Source: Aquila chrysaetos chrysaetos
Lineage: Eukaryota; Chordata; Aves; Accipitriformes; Accipitridae
Assembly: GCF_900496995.4 (NCBI RefSeq)
Contig: NC_044009.1
Coordinates: 12,804,001-12,868,000, forward strand
Length of the DNA stretch: 64,000 bases
Direction: 5' to 3'
The notes beneath the pieces were generated by a model. The model ran no database searches. It saw nothing but the letters and a program-made list of their open reading frames with translations, and was not told where the DNA came from. The stretch's first letter is position 1. Every line of letters starts with the position of its first letter. Of the stretch, positions 49,901-59,107 are shown one piece after another. The position numbers were made by a program, and so were the translations under genes.

Positions 49901-52900
49901 AAATTTGCAAGGGGGATGTTCTCCTCCCCATCTTTACGTGACCACCAGCGTTAGACGGCCCTACGATGGAACACAGCTGTAGGGACAATGCACAGGGCTG
50001 ACCAGAGTACAGCCTGCTCTTTTGCAATGAGTTTGGCTCCGGACTACAAACAAAAATGCCTTTTAATTCCCAAAAATAAAATTAAAAAAAGAAAGAAAAA
50101 AGGAGGCAGCATTCCAGCAACTGCCTCTTGCAGTAGCAGAAGAGGAGGGGTGGAAATGAGGTGCCGTTTTCAGTGCACTGCTTCCTAATCAAGCGATGCT
50201 CAAATGCCTGTGGCCAAAACTAAGGTCTCAAACTGGGGGCTTCGGATGAAGCAGGTCAAAGTGACCAGGGACACCTTAGAGAGATTAAAAAAGCTATTGA
50301 ATGGAACCTAACTGGGGGAAAAACACCCTCTGGGCTGTTAAATGGAGGTGTGCTGGTGATGGGCACTGGTTCCCGAAGCTGCAGGGTGCTGCAAGCCCAA
50401 TGTGGAAGGGGTCCCCATCCATTTCCCTATCCTCACACCCCTTCCCAAAGCAGCTGGGGCTGGCCCATGTTGGAGGCAGAAAAATGAGTCAGATACAGCT
50501 TTGGTCACATTAGGGAAAAAGCACTAAAAATGGGAGGTAACCCTGAAATCAGGCTCTTCAATCTGGGGTTAACCCCATCCCTGAGTCCACGCAGGCACAA
50601 TGCCTGACTTCTTTGCTTGCCTCCCACTTACAGGATTAAGCTGGCTTTAATACCAAGTTCTTCAGAGCTCGTTAAGCATTTCCAAACAGCAGATATTTTT
50701 CTAGCACTAACAAGATTTTTGCACTTGGCTGCTAAACCCGGCTTAATCTGCCCTGTCCTTCTGGGAAGTGGGTGAAAAGGGGCTCTGGGCTGCATTGTGA
50801 GGATGCTCTGACTTGGCCTATTTCAAGAAATAGCCTCCCTTGGGAGGATAATTAAAATTTTCCTTGCTAGGAGAATTAGCACATATTTCTTAAGATTACG
50901 GGCAATATGCAGATACCACCTAATGCAGCTATCATGAGCTCCGAGATTCTCAAGCTGTACTTAGTCTGTGTTATACCACTATATAACGAGCTGTTACTGT
51001 TCTCAGAGACCTTGTGGGCTTGTGTGCTGAAGTTTTTCAGGGTAACATTTGCATTTTTAGGTTTTCCTTTGGACAGTTTGCTGCTTTTAGTCCCAGATTG
51101 ACAGCTACAACTTGCTCTGTATCCGCAGGGTTTTAGGTGTGAAGAACGAGTGCAGCTTCCAGGCTGCTCCTGGTGATGCTCCTCTGCCTTTCACCCATGG
51201 CTGCTTCCATCCTGGGGGAGAAAGAGCATTAAATAAAATATCTAAACTCAGTAAGGAGCCAGTCTAGGACCACCTGCATCCATCATGGGGATGGCACCGA
51301 CGGTGACACAGAGCTTCAGTGCTTTTGCCCATGGTCTGCATCCCAAGGAAGAGGGGTGGAGGATGAGGAAGCATGGAGAAAACAAAGCAGTCTTACAACA
51401 CAACTGGGGTTGGTGGGGATTTTGAGTAATTATTTTGGAAACGGCTTCAGGATCTGGCAACTTTTTGCTGTATGTCAAACTGTCAGCCGGTCCGTCCAAA
51501 ATCCACCCCTGCATAACTCCGAGCGCCGCCAGCCCAGGATTCCAGGGAGCTGAGCGTTTCACCTGGTGAGCCCTGCGGGGACCCTGGCACCCAGGGCAGG
51601 AGCGGGCAGCCAAGCTCGCTGGCTTTTCCAAAATCATTTCTCGTTTCTAGCAGCCTTAAAAAAATGAACTGCGGCAAAACGCAATGCCATGAGTGCAGCA
51701 GCGCTGTGGATTAATGGGAAATGTCAGGCTTGCTGTACTTAATCCTCCTCCTGCAAAATGCCTCTTTTAAACCATTGATAATCTTTTACTTAGAAAACCG
51801 TTCTTGCCACAAAAAATGCCAGATTTCTGGGGAAAAAAGTGTGAGCAGTGAGTGAGTGTATTTAACTTTCCTTTCCAAAAGGCACTAGTTTGAACTTTTA
51901 GTTGCTAGACAGTAAGTGGTAATGCTGTCATCCGAGATTTACATGCACTGCAGTTAAACCATCAGTATATACAAGGATGCTCTAAGGGAGGGAAGCAGCA
52001 GCAAGCTGGGTAGGGGAGCCTGAAACACGTATGCTGTAGAAGAGCTGCCACAGCCGTCCAGTTATTTCCAAAGCAGGCTGTGTCATGGCCTCTGCAATAT
52101 TCCAGTCAATCTAATGCAATGCTCATTTTTTTTCATTAACCTCCAACGCAACCACCCCATCTGCAGAATTAATCACTGCTGGAAAACTAGACAAGTATTT
52201 TAGAAATAACAAACTACTGCTTTCGACCCTAGCAACATTTTTTTCAGGCCTTTCAGTTCCACTTCAGTTCATTGACCACTCATAATCTTGCAGATCCCAT
52301 TTATAAGGCATATATATTAATTGCATACACGCTTAAATAATTTCTACCTTTTTTCAAGAGTGACAGCTTATTTGGCCTTTGCCCACTAGGATATCCTAAA
52401 ATTGAGACACTCGCATCTCAGATGAGATTCCTAGCAGCACACTGGAGTGCTTTCACCCCAGGTTTGGAAGCTAATTTTCAGGGGGTTCAAGCTGGATGCT
52501 ATTCCTTGGGTATTTTCCTGCCCGTCTAGGCACTGAGCTAGGAGGGTCTCAGTTTGGAAATCCCTATTGCTTGCACCGGTCTGTGAAACCATGTGGTGTG
52601 GTCCCCCCTTGGCACAGCCTTCCCAAAAGCTTTTCATCACGGGTGGCCAAAAGTCGCCCCTTCCCCAGGAACACAAGGAAGAGCCTGCGTTTCTCCCACA
52701 CGTCTCACTTGCTCCCTGGGTGGGAAAAAATCCCCAAAGGTGGCTGCCTTGACATCCTGCCCTCATTCCCCCTATACCTGCCCTTTCCAGCCCCGCTTTC
52801 CTGGAGACCACAGCAAAAGCCATGCCTATGTGCAAATCTTCAATCATCTGCCCAGGTTATATCTTTATAATATCAGATTTTAATAGAGTAATACAATGAG

Positions 52901-53665
52901 GTCATCGCAGCCGGCTGCACTTTTATTTCAGCACGGTCGCTATAGCAGCAAAGGTCGAAACAAAACATATAGTTCACCAAAGCAAAGTTTCCTGGCTGAT
53001 GGTATTCATTTTTCTTTATGAGCTGACTTTGGAAGACAGCGGAGCGGCAGCTAATGGAAACTCGAACGTCTTTCTCTCTCCCCTGTCTGCTCCTCCGTCT
53101 CCGCAGCAATCGAGATAAAGGTTAGACATCTGGTTCGGATCTGCTCTGTTTAACCAAAGAAAAGACCCGCTCCTGCCTTCTCGTAAATCATCCCGCAGCT
53201 GGAGCACAGTCCCAGCTATTTGCTGGGGCTGTTTACCCCGCCACATCCAATTTAGCCATGGGTTTTGCTTTCGGAAAGGCTGCGCTTCCAGCGAGCTGCC
53301 TGCTGCCATTTTGTGAGTGGTCCCTAGCTGCTGGGCTGGAGCTCTGGGCGGGTGGGTTCTCTGGGCTGAGAAATTATCATGGGTTTAAAATTATCTTGGG
53401 ATTTAAAGCCATCCGGGATGCCAGTCTTGGTGGCAGGCACGCCAGCTCGTGGGAATGGTGCTTGCTTGCAGTGAGCTCCCTGTGAGATGCTGCTCCCTGG
53501 GAGTGACCACCCTGCCCCAAAGAGCTTATGGGCATGCAGGAGCTGTAACTCATAGGCAGAAGGAAAACGAGCACCTATAAAATCTAGCATCTTCCAAATC
53601 CCCTTATCTCAGCTTATCACCTCCTTGTTACTCAAGAGGCTTAATGATTTTAAGGTTGGGAGATG
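46999..53665. other. Intergenic, no gene seen
   Basis: Short frames only. AT-rich unique stretches at about 50620-51110 and 51660-52420 look repeat-free and could be conserved non-coding sequence, which I cannot test. No domain, RNA gene or transposon is recognised. Confidence 0.6.
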
Positions 53666-53740
53666 TATTATACCCATCTCACAAGCGGGAGGCTGAAGCA
53701 GGAGGGGACAAAGGGTAGGGTGATGGCCACACAGAAGACC
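53666..53740 (-). repeat. Ancient MIR/L2-like repeat
   Basis: The plus strand contains TATTATACCCATCTCACAAG, CGGGAGGCTGAAGC and GATGGCCACACAG. This is the recognisable complement of the MIR/L2 core with its usual order and spacing. Confidence 0.55.
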
Positions 53741-54234
53741 CGTGGCCGAGGAAATGCCCACACTTATGTCTCAATTATCTGAAGATCCTTTTCTCCAGGC
53801 TCAGCTGCTTCAAGTTTATCTGCATCTATGCTGAAGCACTTGGATACAGTCCTAATTTCCAGGACCGCCTGGCATGGAGGACATCCTTTTCCTTAAACTC
53901 TTGACCTTGCAATGTCAACACTCGCAGTGTAGGGCATTGCTTTGGCATGGTGTTGCTGGAAAACCTGCTTCAACTGAAAGGAGCTAGGCAGGTACATGTG
54001 TACATCCATATACTTTTAGACTGGCTTCCTTTACTGGTGTAATAAATTTAATACTGGCTAATAAAATGTGTCAGAGCCACTTTGCCTCTCCTTGTAAAGG
54101 TTTCCCGAGAAGGCTATGATTAAATGCAAAGCTACAGCATTTAGAGAACCTAACCAAGCATTAAATGCTGGTGCTATCCTAAATTTAAGGGTCTGGCTGC
54201 AATGCTTAATTCTGCTACATGTCCTACCCTTCAT

Positions 54235-54261
54235 TTTTATGATACCATCGGTATCATAAAA
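54235..54261. repeat. Perfect inverted repeat (12-bp stem, 3-nt loop)
   Basis: The arm TTTTATGATACC (54235-54246) is followed by the loop ATC and the exact reverse complement GGTATCATAAAA (54250-54261). No mismatch is present. A second perfect hairpin lies about 180 nt further on at 54445-54472. No parent transposon is recognised. Confidence 0.9.
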
Positions 54262-54444
54262 GGTTATGTCTCTGCTCTGGTGTTGAACCCTGTGGTTTTC
54301 ACCAGCCAACTTGTAGCTCGCTTGCCTCCAAGGGCAGCATGTTCATCCAAACCCCTCTGGTTCTCAATTAGAGCAAGTGAGATTTGAGACTGGCTATTGC
54401 AAAAGCCATGTAATAGCTTGTCCAGGGACTGTCCACTATCACCC

Positions 54445-54472
54445 TTTAGGGCAATTGTAGAATTGCCCTAAA
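54445..54472. repeat. Perfect inverted repeat (12-bp stem, 4-nt loop)
   Basis: The arm TTTAGGGCAATT (54445-54456) is followed by the loop GTAG and the exact reverse complement AATTGCCCTAAA (54461-54472). It is not a poly(A) or rho-type terminator context. Its origin is unknown. Confidence 0.9.
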
Positions 54473-55739
54473 TCTCTGGAGTTTTCTGGGAACAGGTTAG
54501 ACAAACCTTTGCAGGGCTGATGTACGTCGGGTTGACCCTGCCTTGGAGACCCGCATAAAGTCCAAGTGAGTCTTGGATTTAGTGCTTTGTCTTCAAGTCC
54601 TGATGCTAATTCTGTCCCAGTCAGCAGAGCCATCAGCCCTTATTTTACCAATCTGACCCTTCTCATGGAGTATTTCACAGTCAGGTTGCCCAGAGGAAGA
54701 CACAAGAAGTCCTACATCCCCTCCTGCATCCACACCTCCATGTAGGAGTGGGTCCTGGTTGCCTAAATGTTAGCCCCTACTGCAAGTCAAGACGCTCAGT
54801 GGTGGTTGACAATATCTGCGTGGGGTTGGAGACATGGCAAAGGTTAAGGACAACCCACCTGCATTGTGTAACTAGTGCCTGAGGGTTTCTGAAATGACAC
54901 GTCACACCCAGATGTGGATAACCATATCCCACCTGTACTGTCTATATCGATGCTCAGACCTTCATAGCATCGCTTCAGGGTGCCTCAGAGCACGAGTCCC
55001 ACATGCGAGTTATGCTAAAACATGTGGCCAAGCCTATCCAAAAGAAGATGTGAGCAGGTCAGAGCAGAAGGAAGATGCCAGCTTACCCTCTCCACTGACA
55101 CTGAACTTTTTAACAAGACATCTTGGCCATTAGTAGAAGTGATGTAGCTGTTATGGTCTGGCAATGAGAGATGCAGTTTATAGGGAGTGGTAGTATCTTT
55201 TGTTAGGCTGATGTGCCTCAAGAAAGCAGGCTTTCAGGCACACAAGTCCTTTTCAGGCTACAGCCTGCGGGTTTGAGAGCATCAGCCCAACCACGGGACA
55301 TGTCCTCCAGCAACTTTGTCAGGGCTCATGCTGAAAGGTGGAGAGACTTTCTGAACAGCATTACACCACAGAACAGGTCTTCACCAGGAGACTTTTCTTC
55401 CAGTGAAGCTCTTTTATTTCATGACATGCCTTCAGCTTATGGGGAAATGCTAGGCTTGAGTCCAGCTTTTATGTCTTGCTCTCAGGCAGGGGTGGAAGAC
55501 CGACACTGTACCTTTCAAAGCAAAGTGATGGGCATTTTTGAAGCATATTTCTGCATAAGAAGTCCTCCTTAAAGGACTACATCCTCTGGATTACAGCACA
55601 CACATCCATCACATCCATCTTGAGTTCAACACAGTGTTTCTTTTAGGATGCCACAAAGAAATGGTTTCACAAGGGGATGAGAACTGTTTAGCCAGAGCTA
55701 ATTTGTCTGCAGGAAAAAACACATTAGGGGAGCAGCCCC

Positions 55740-56310
55740 CTCCCCTGACATGGGGGACTTGGTGACTGGGGGCGGGGGGATGCTAGCTGGATCTGCAGCA
55801 CAGGGGTGCTAATAAATGGCGGTGGGAGGTGGTGAAGGCCACCTCGAGAGCAGCAGGGTGCTGATGTCGGGTCTCACCATCGGCAGCCAGGAGCGGAGCG
55901 CGCTGCTTGGGGCTCTGCTGGGCTGGGCTGAGCTATTTTTACTCCTGGTCTGGCCACGCTGGCAGATGCGCTCCCAGCTGCAGATGACTTCCATGTGTAA
56001 CCCCGTGTGGCTGCTGGCCGGGGGCCCGGGGCGTAACGTGCTTCCTTAAAAGGCTTGGGAGAGGTGACTGCAACACCCCGCAGCCCCAGGGATGGGATGG
56101 GGTAGGAGGGGATGGGGGGCCCCCTTCCCAAGCCGCCTGCTCCCCCGGCACACTGGGAAAACCCGGGCTGCACCTTCACATCCTGGAGCGCTGCACGGCC
56201 TGTCGGAAGGAGGTTTCCCAGGAAATGGAGGCGGCACTGGCATTGGGAAAACCTCTTCTGTGCTGCAGAGGGGTGGGAGGCTGGAGGGAAGGGTGATTTG
56301 CGGGTCACTT
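55740..56310. promoter_or_regulatory. GC- and CpG-enriched segment (weak CpG-island candidate)
   Basis: By eye this segment is distinctly richer in G+C and CpG than its flanks (for example GGAGCGGAGCGCGCTG and GGGGGCCCGGGGCGTAACG). It contains the G-quadruplex motif at 56089-56119. No gene start is recognised on either strand, so a promoter role is a guess. Exact observed/expected CpG was not computed. Confidence 0.35.
56089..56119 (+). repeat. G-rich quadruplex motif
   Basis: Five G-tracts (GGG, GGG, GGGG, GGGG, GGGGGG) are separated by loops of two to five bases. The motif sits in a CpG- and GC-rich stretch about 1.7 kb beyond the COL6A3 3' end. Confidence 0.75.
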
Positions 56311-57500
56311 TAACCTAGCTGCAATTTTTATACTCCCTGAGAGCAAAAGAGGGGGTCTTGGGCATGCCCCCGTGCACGGTGAAATGCAGGGCAGGCTGCT
56401 CTGTCCTCCGGAGCAGCCACAGCTGGGTGCAGCCATTGCAAGAGCCAATTATAATAATGAATTAAAAAAAATTTACCCATTCCCCTCTTTTTTAAAGAAG
56501 CCCTTGTAATGTGCTCAGAGAGGGTGCCGAATAAACAGCGCAGCTTCGCAAGCGCAGCTGCCAGGGCTCGGCTCATCCCCAGTCGAGCAGTGTCCCTGCC
56601 ATCCCCGAGTCCTGCACAAGTGGCTTGGTACTGATGGGAAATTTTGGGAGCTGGCCTGCTCCACATGCCAGGAATGGCATAAAAGCTGGGACACCTAAAA
56701 ATGTAAATCCCTGCAGGGACAAAGCCCAGAGCAGCCCTACTCGCTCCCCTTGCCACAAGGAATCTGCACACAGACGAGTCAAGGTGTGCCTCTTTGACCC
56801 CTGTGGATCATATGCGGCATTGAATGGGGAACCTGAGGTGCCTGGCCAGCTTAATTTAGCCTTGTAAATGGTGTTACGGAAGGCAAGTTGTCCTGTTGGG
56901 ACGGCTGCTTTCAAAGGCATCATGTACGACACACGTGGAGTGTCTCATGTCATGGTCCTTGAAGACCCACCTGAAGTGCTTCAGAAAGTAGCACCCCAAA
57001 GTATGGGGCAGGTGAGCACCAGGTTGCCTTCTCCTCATGACAGTCCCACCCTGACCCACGTAGGAAGACACTGGATAAGCCTTAAATCGTAGGCTTGGTC
57101 TCCTTTTCAAGATTTAACCAACGCAACCCTGTGGACCTGCTCTGGTTTTGGCATTCAGCTGCCTCTTCTATGGTGTGTGCCTGCAAGGCTCACGTCTTCC
57201 TTCTCAGCACCTCCACCGGGCCATGGGAAGTGTTCTCAGCACCCACCTGCAGACCACAACTGAGGCTTGGGGAAATTTAGGACCTCAGCCCCACAGCCCA
57301 GAGCTGCCCTGTGCCCTGGGGGGCATGAAGTTCATCTGCTTCATGCTCTTAGGAGGACTTTTTGGAGGGGCAGGGAAATGTGCATTCTTTCTGTGAATTT
57401 TGGCTTCCTTAGGTGAGCTCAGATAAGGACAGGAATACCCTGGGGTAAAAATCATCATGGCTGTGGACAGCAGAGGAGACACCCAAAAATGCCCATGGGG

Positions 57501-57640
57501 TCATTGAGTCAGGCAGGTTAGAAGAGACCTCCAGATGCCTGTGGTCCAACACCCTGCTCAAAGCAGGGCCAGCTGAGGCCACATTGCTCAGGGCCATGTC
57601 CAGCCGAGTTTAAATTCCTCCAGAATGGAGATTCCACAAC
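57501..57640 (-). mobile_element. CR1-type LINE, 3'-end fragment
   Basis: Read on the plus strand this resembles the complement of a CR1 3' end. It has TCATTGAGTC, then AGAAGAGACCTCCAGATG, then GTCCAACACCCTGCTCAAAG, followed by CATGTCCAGCCGAG and ATGGAGATTCCACAAC. The element is therefore on the minus strand and is a 5'-truncated remnant with no open reading frame, as is usual for CR1. It lies about 210-350 nt beyond the COL6A3 polyadenylation site. Similarity fades after 57640. CR1 is the dominant LINE of birds and other sauropsids. The subfamily cannot be set by eye. Confidence 0.8.
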
Positions 57641-57867
57641 TGAGATATCTCAGTTTCTACCTTTTTCCAAGCTGGAAAATTCCAGGTTACAGGCAGGACC
57701 TCAGTGATGTCCCCCTGAATATCCATACTACATCCATCCTCCCTTTAAGGGCCAGTGGGATTTCCCTCCAAATAAATGCTTTTCAGACCCTGGAAAATTA
57801 TTCCAGTGATGCCCACCATGGCTTTTACAAAGTCAAAACCACGAGTTTCTCAAAACCTCCATTAGAC

Positions 57868-57873
57868 TTTATT
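57868..57873 (-). terminator. COL6A3: COL6A3 polyadenylation signal AATAAA
   Basis: On the minus strand this is a canonical AATAAA about 810 nt past the stop codon. GT-rich sequence begins roughly 20 nt further downstream, which is the usual arrangement for cleavage and polyadenylation. ATTAAA also occurs at about 58154-58159 and could serve as a weaker proximal site. Confidence 0.8.
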
Positions 57874-57927
57874 TAAAAGTTCTTTGTATAGACTTCCTGA
57901 CACAGAATCCACAATAAAAATAAAATT

Positions 57928-57955
57928 CCCCTCCCACCCACCACCCCGCCTCCCC
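57928..57955 (-). promoter_or_regulatory. COL6A3: G-quadruplex motif near the COL6A3 polyadenylation signal
   Basis: In mRNA sense this stretch has five G-tracts of 3-4 (GGGG, GGGG, GGG, GGG, GGGG) separated by loops of one to four bases. That satisfies the usual quadruplex rule. It ends 54 nt before AAUAAA in otherwise AT-rich sequence. G-rich elements close to poly(A) signals can affect 3'-end processing; that role here is inference. Confidence 0.55.
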
Positions 57956-58172
57956 AGATTGCTTTGCTTTGTATTTTATAAAACATATAACATCAGAACA
58001 ATGCCAGAGGCATCCTACACCACAATTTAAAATTTTTTTAACTGAGGCCTTGGTCCCAGCAGTGCATTTGCATTTGGAAACCTTGCTTCCTTTTCCTTGC
58101 TAGTTCGGTTGGCCATGTATGTTACAAATGCATACAAGAGATCTAGTTTGAAATTTAATCCAGCAAAAAGAG

Positions 58173-58191
58173 AAAAAAAAAAAAAAAAAAA
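58173..58191 (+). repeat. A19 homopolymer (U19 in the COL6A3 3' UTR)
   Basis: Nineteen consecutive A on the plus strand give a U19 run in the COL6A3 mRNA. Such runs can bind U-rich-element proteins; no function is shown here. Confidence 0.9.
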
Positions 58192-58507
58192 GGAAGAATG
58201 AAAAATTGAATCGCTTGTTTATCAGAAGTAGCTACTCTCTTACATGAAGGCTTCCTCTGTAAAGTTATGCTCAGTTATGAAAACAATAAAAGCAAGCACG
58301 TAACAGTTGCAGTGAAATTATTATGGGGGGTTTTTTTTGTCTCATTTTTACAGTGCCTTAGATAGGCAGGATGCCGGAATCGGAAAGAAAGGGTAATTTA
58401 GAGACGTGTTGAGAGACAATAACAATCTGCAATTAGGTAAATATTTGGTAATGTTGAAGCTATACAATATAACCCGGACACATGTAGCACTCAGTCCACA
58501 AACAGTT

Positions 58508-58516
58508 TAGCACCAT
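58508..58516 (-). promoter_or_regulatory. COL6A3: Predicted miR-29 target site in the COL6A3 3' UTR
   Basis: In mRNA sense the sequence is AUGGUGCUA. It is complementary to bases 1-9 of miR-29 (UAGCACCAU) and contains a full 8mer seed site. miR-29 is an established repressor of fibrillar and other collagen mRNAs, so the site is plausible in this gene. It lies about 170 nt after the stop codon, within the zone where sites are usually effective. Function is inferred from sequence match only. Confidence 0.6.
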
Positions 58517-58683
58517 ATTGGTAGGTCATGCAGCAAAACACTTTCTTCAAGGTTTGCTTGGAAGTTAAAAGCATGAAATAGTACAGTGCAAGGTAGTCTA
58601 TACCCTTAGCTTCTATAGGGGTAAGGTGGCAACAGCTGATGCTCCTGGCTGTCTCAGAGGTATGTGTTGACAGGTCGCTGGCT

Positions 58684-58724
58684 CTATGTTCCTATCGTTG
58701 TCACCACGCCAGGGTTGATGTTAC
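58684..58724 (-). CDS. COL6A3: COL6A3 last coding exon (C-terminal tail and stop)
   Basis: After the acceptor tttcag the exon reads GT AAC ATC AAC and so on. It completes the Gly codon split with the Kunitz exon (G|GT) and then encodes NINPGVVTTIGT before a TAG stop. This matches the position and character of the short tail that follows the Kunitz domain in vertebrate COL6A3 (the human chain ends in VMGT). The coding part is 41 nt: two bases of the split codon, 12 residues and the stop. The rest of the exon is 3' UTR. The intron to the Kunitz exon is 212 nt (58725-58936) with GT-AG ends. The tail is part of the mature C5/endotrophin fragment in mammals. Phase agreement across the intron is the main support. 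Confidence 0.93.
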
Positions 58725-58936
58725 CTGAAAAGGTTTTGTGGAGAAAAAGAAAAATAAATGAGGTTATTCCACACATGGAAAGCCGTGCAGGACGTTGAGG
58801 GAGTGTAAATGAGTTAATTGCCAGGACTTGCTATGGAGCTCAGAGCACAACAACCAAGCTCACCCCAGCCATGTACCAGACTGGAAATGCCAGGGACTTG
58901 GCTGGCCCCCTCTCCAGCTGCACATATGCTGCTTAC
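58725..58936 (-). other. COL6A3: COL6A3 last intron
   Basis: This is a 212-nt phase-1 intron between the Kunitz exon and the terminal exon, beginning GTAAGC and ending TTTCAG on the minus strand. Nothing else recognisable lies inside it. Confidence 0.9.
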
Positions 58937-59107
58937 CAGGGACGCAAACTTTTTCACATTCTTTCTGTGTGTTAAATCTGTTCTCGTTGCCTCCGCAGCC
59001 GCCGTACCAGAACCGGGCGCAGCTCTTGGTCTCAGGGTCGTAATACCATTTCAGCACAAAGTTCCTGCAGGTCCCCTCATCTTTTTGCAGCCGGCAGATA
59101 TCTGTGA
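58937..59107 (-). CDS. COL6A3: COL6A3 penultimate coding exon: C-terminal Kunitz (C5 / endotrophin) domain
   Basis: This exon encodes a complete Kunitz/BPTI fold. Counting from the Val codon shared with the upstream exon, cysteines fall at residues 5, 14, 30, 38, 51 and 55, exactly the BPTI spacing. The segments [15 protein letters not shown] and [13 protein letters not shown] are the collagen VI alpha-3 signature. The 171-nt exon starts after a clean acceptor (pyrimidine tract, then ctgcag) and ends CCCTG before GTAAGC. Both ends are phase 1. COL6A3 is an extracellular matrix chain that joins alpha-1 and alpha-2 in the collagen VI heterotrimer. In mammals its C5 domain is released by proteolysis as endotrophin, a profibrotic signalling fragment. 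The residue at the inhibitor P1 position is Arg15, followed by Asn16 (BPTI has Lys-Ala; human COL6A3 has Arg-Asp), so protease inhibition is not assured. The rest of the gene lies upstream, mostly beyond position 64000. Identity is near certain; exact boundaries are read from splice signals only. Confidence 0.96.

Larger units (their letters stand above)
53741..57500. other. Intergenic, 3' flank of COL6A3
   Basis: It holds the two perfect hairpins at 54235 and 54445 and the CpG/G-rich segment at 55740-56310. No coding exon is recognised on either strand. Confidence 0.6.
57850..58683 (-). other. COL6A3: COL6A3 3' untranslated region
   Basis: This is the non-coding part of the terminal exon, about 830 nt from the TAG stop to the likely cleavage site. 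In mRNA sense it contains, in order, a 9-base match to the 5' end of miR-29 (around 58508-58516), a run of 19 U (58173-58191), a G-rich block able to form a quadruplex (57928-57955) and the AAUAAA signal (57868-57873). The sequence is AT-rich and has no long open frame. The 3' boundary is inferred: cleavage should fall 10-30 nt past the signal, and GT-rich sequence (GGTTTTG, GTGGTTTTG) follows, as expected of a downstream element. The end may be off by some 15 nt, and an alternative site further on is possible. Confidence 0.82.
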
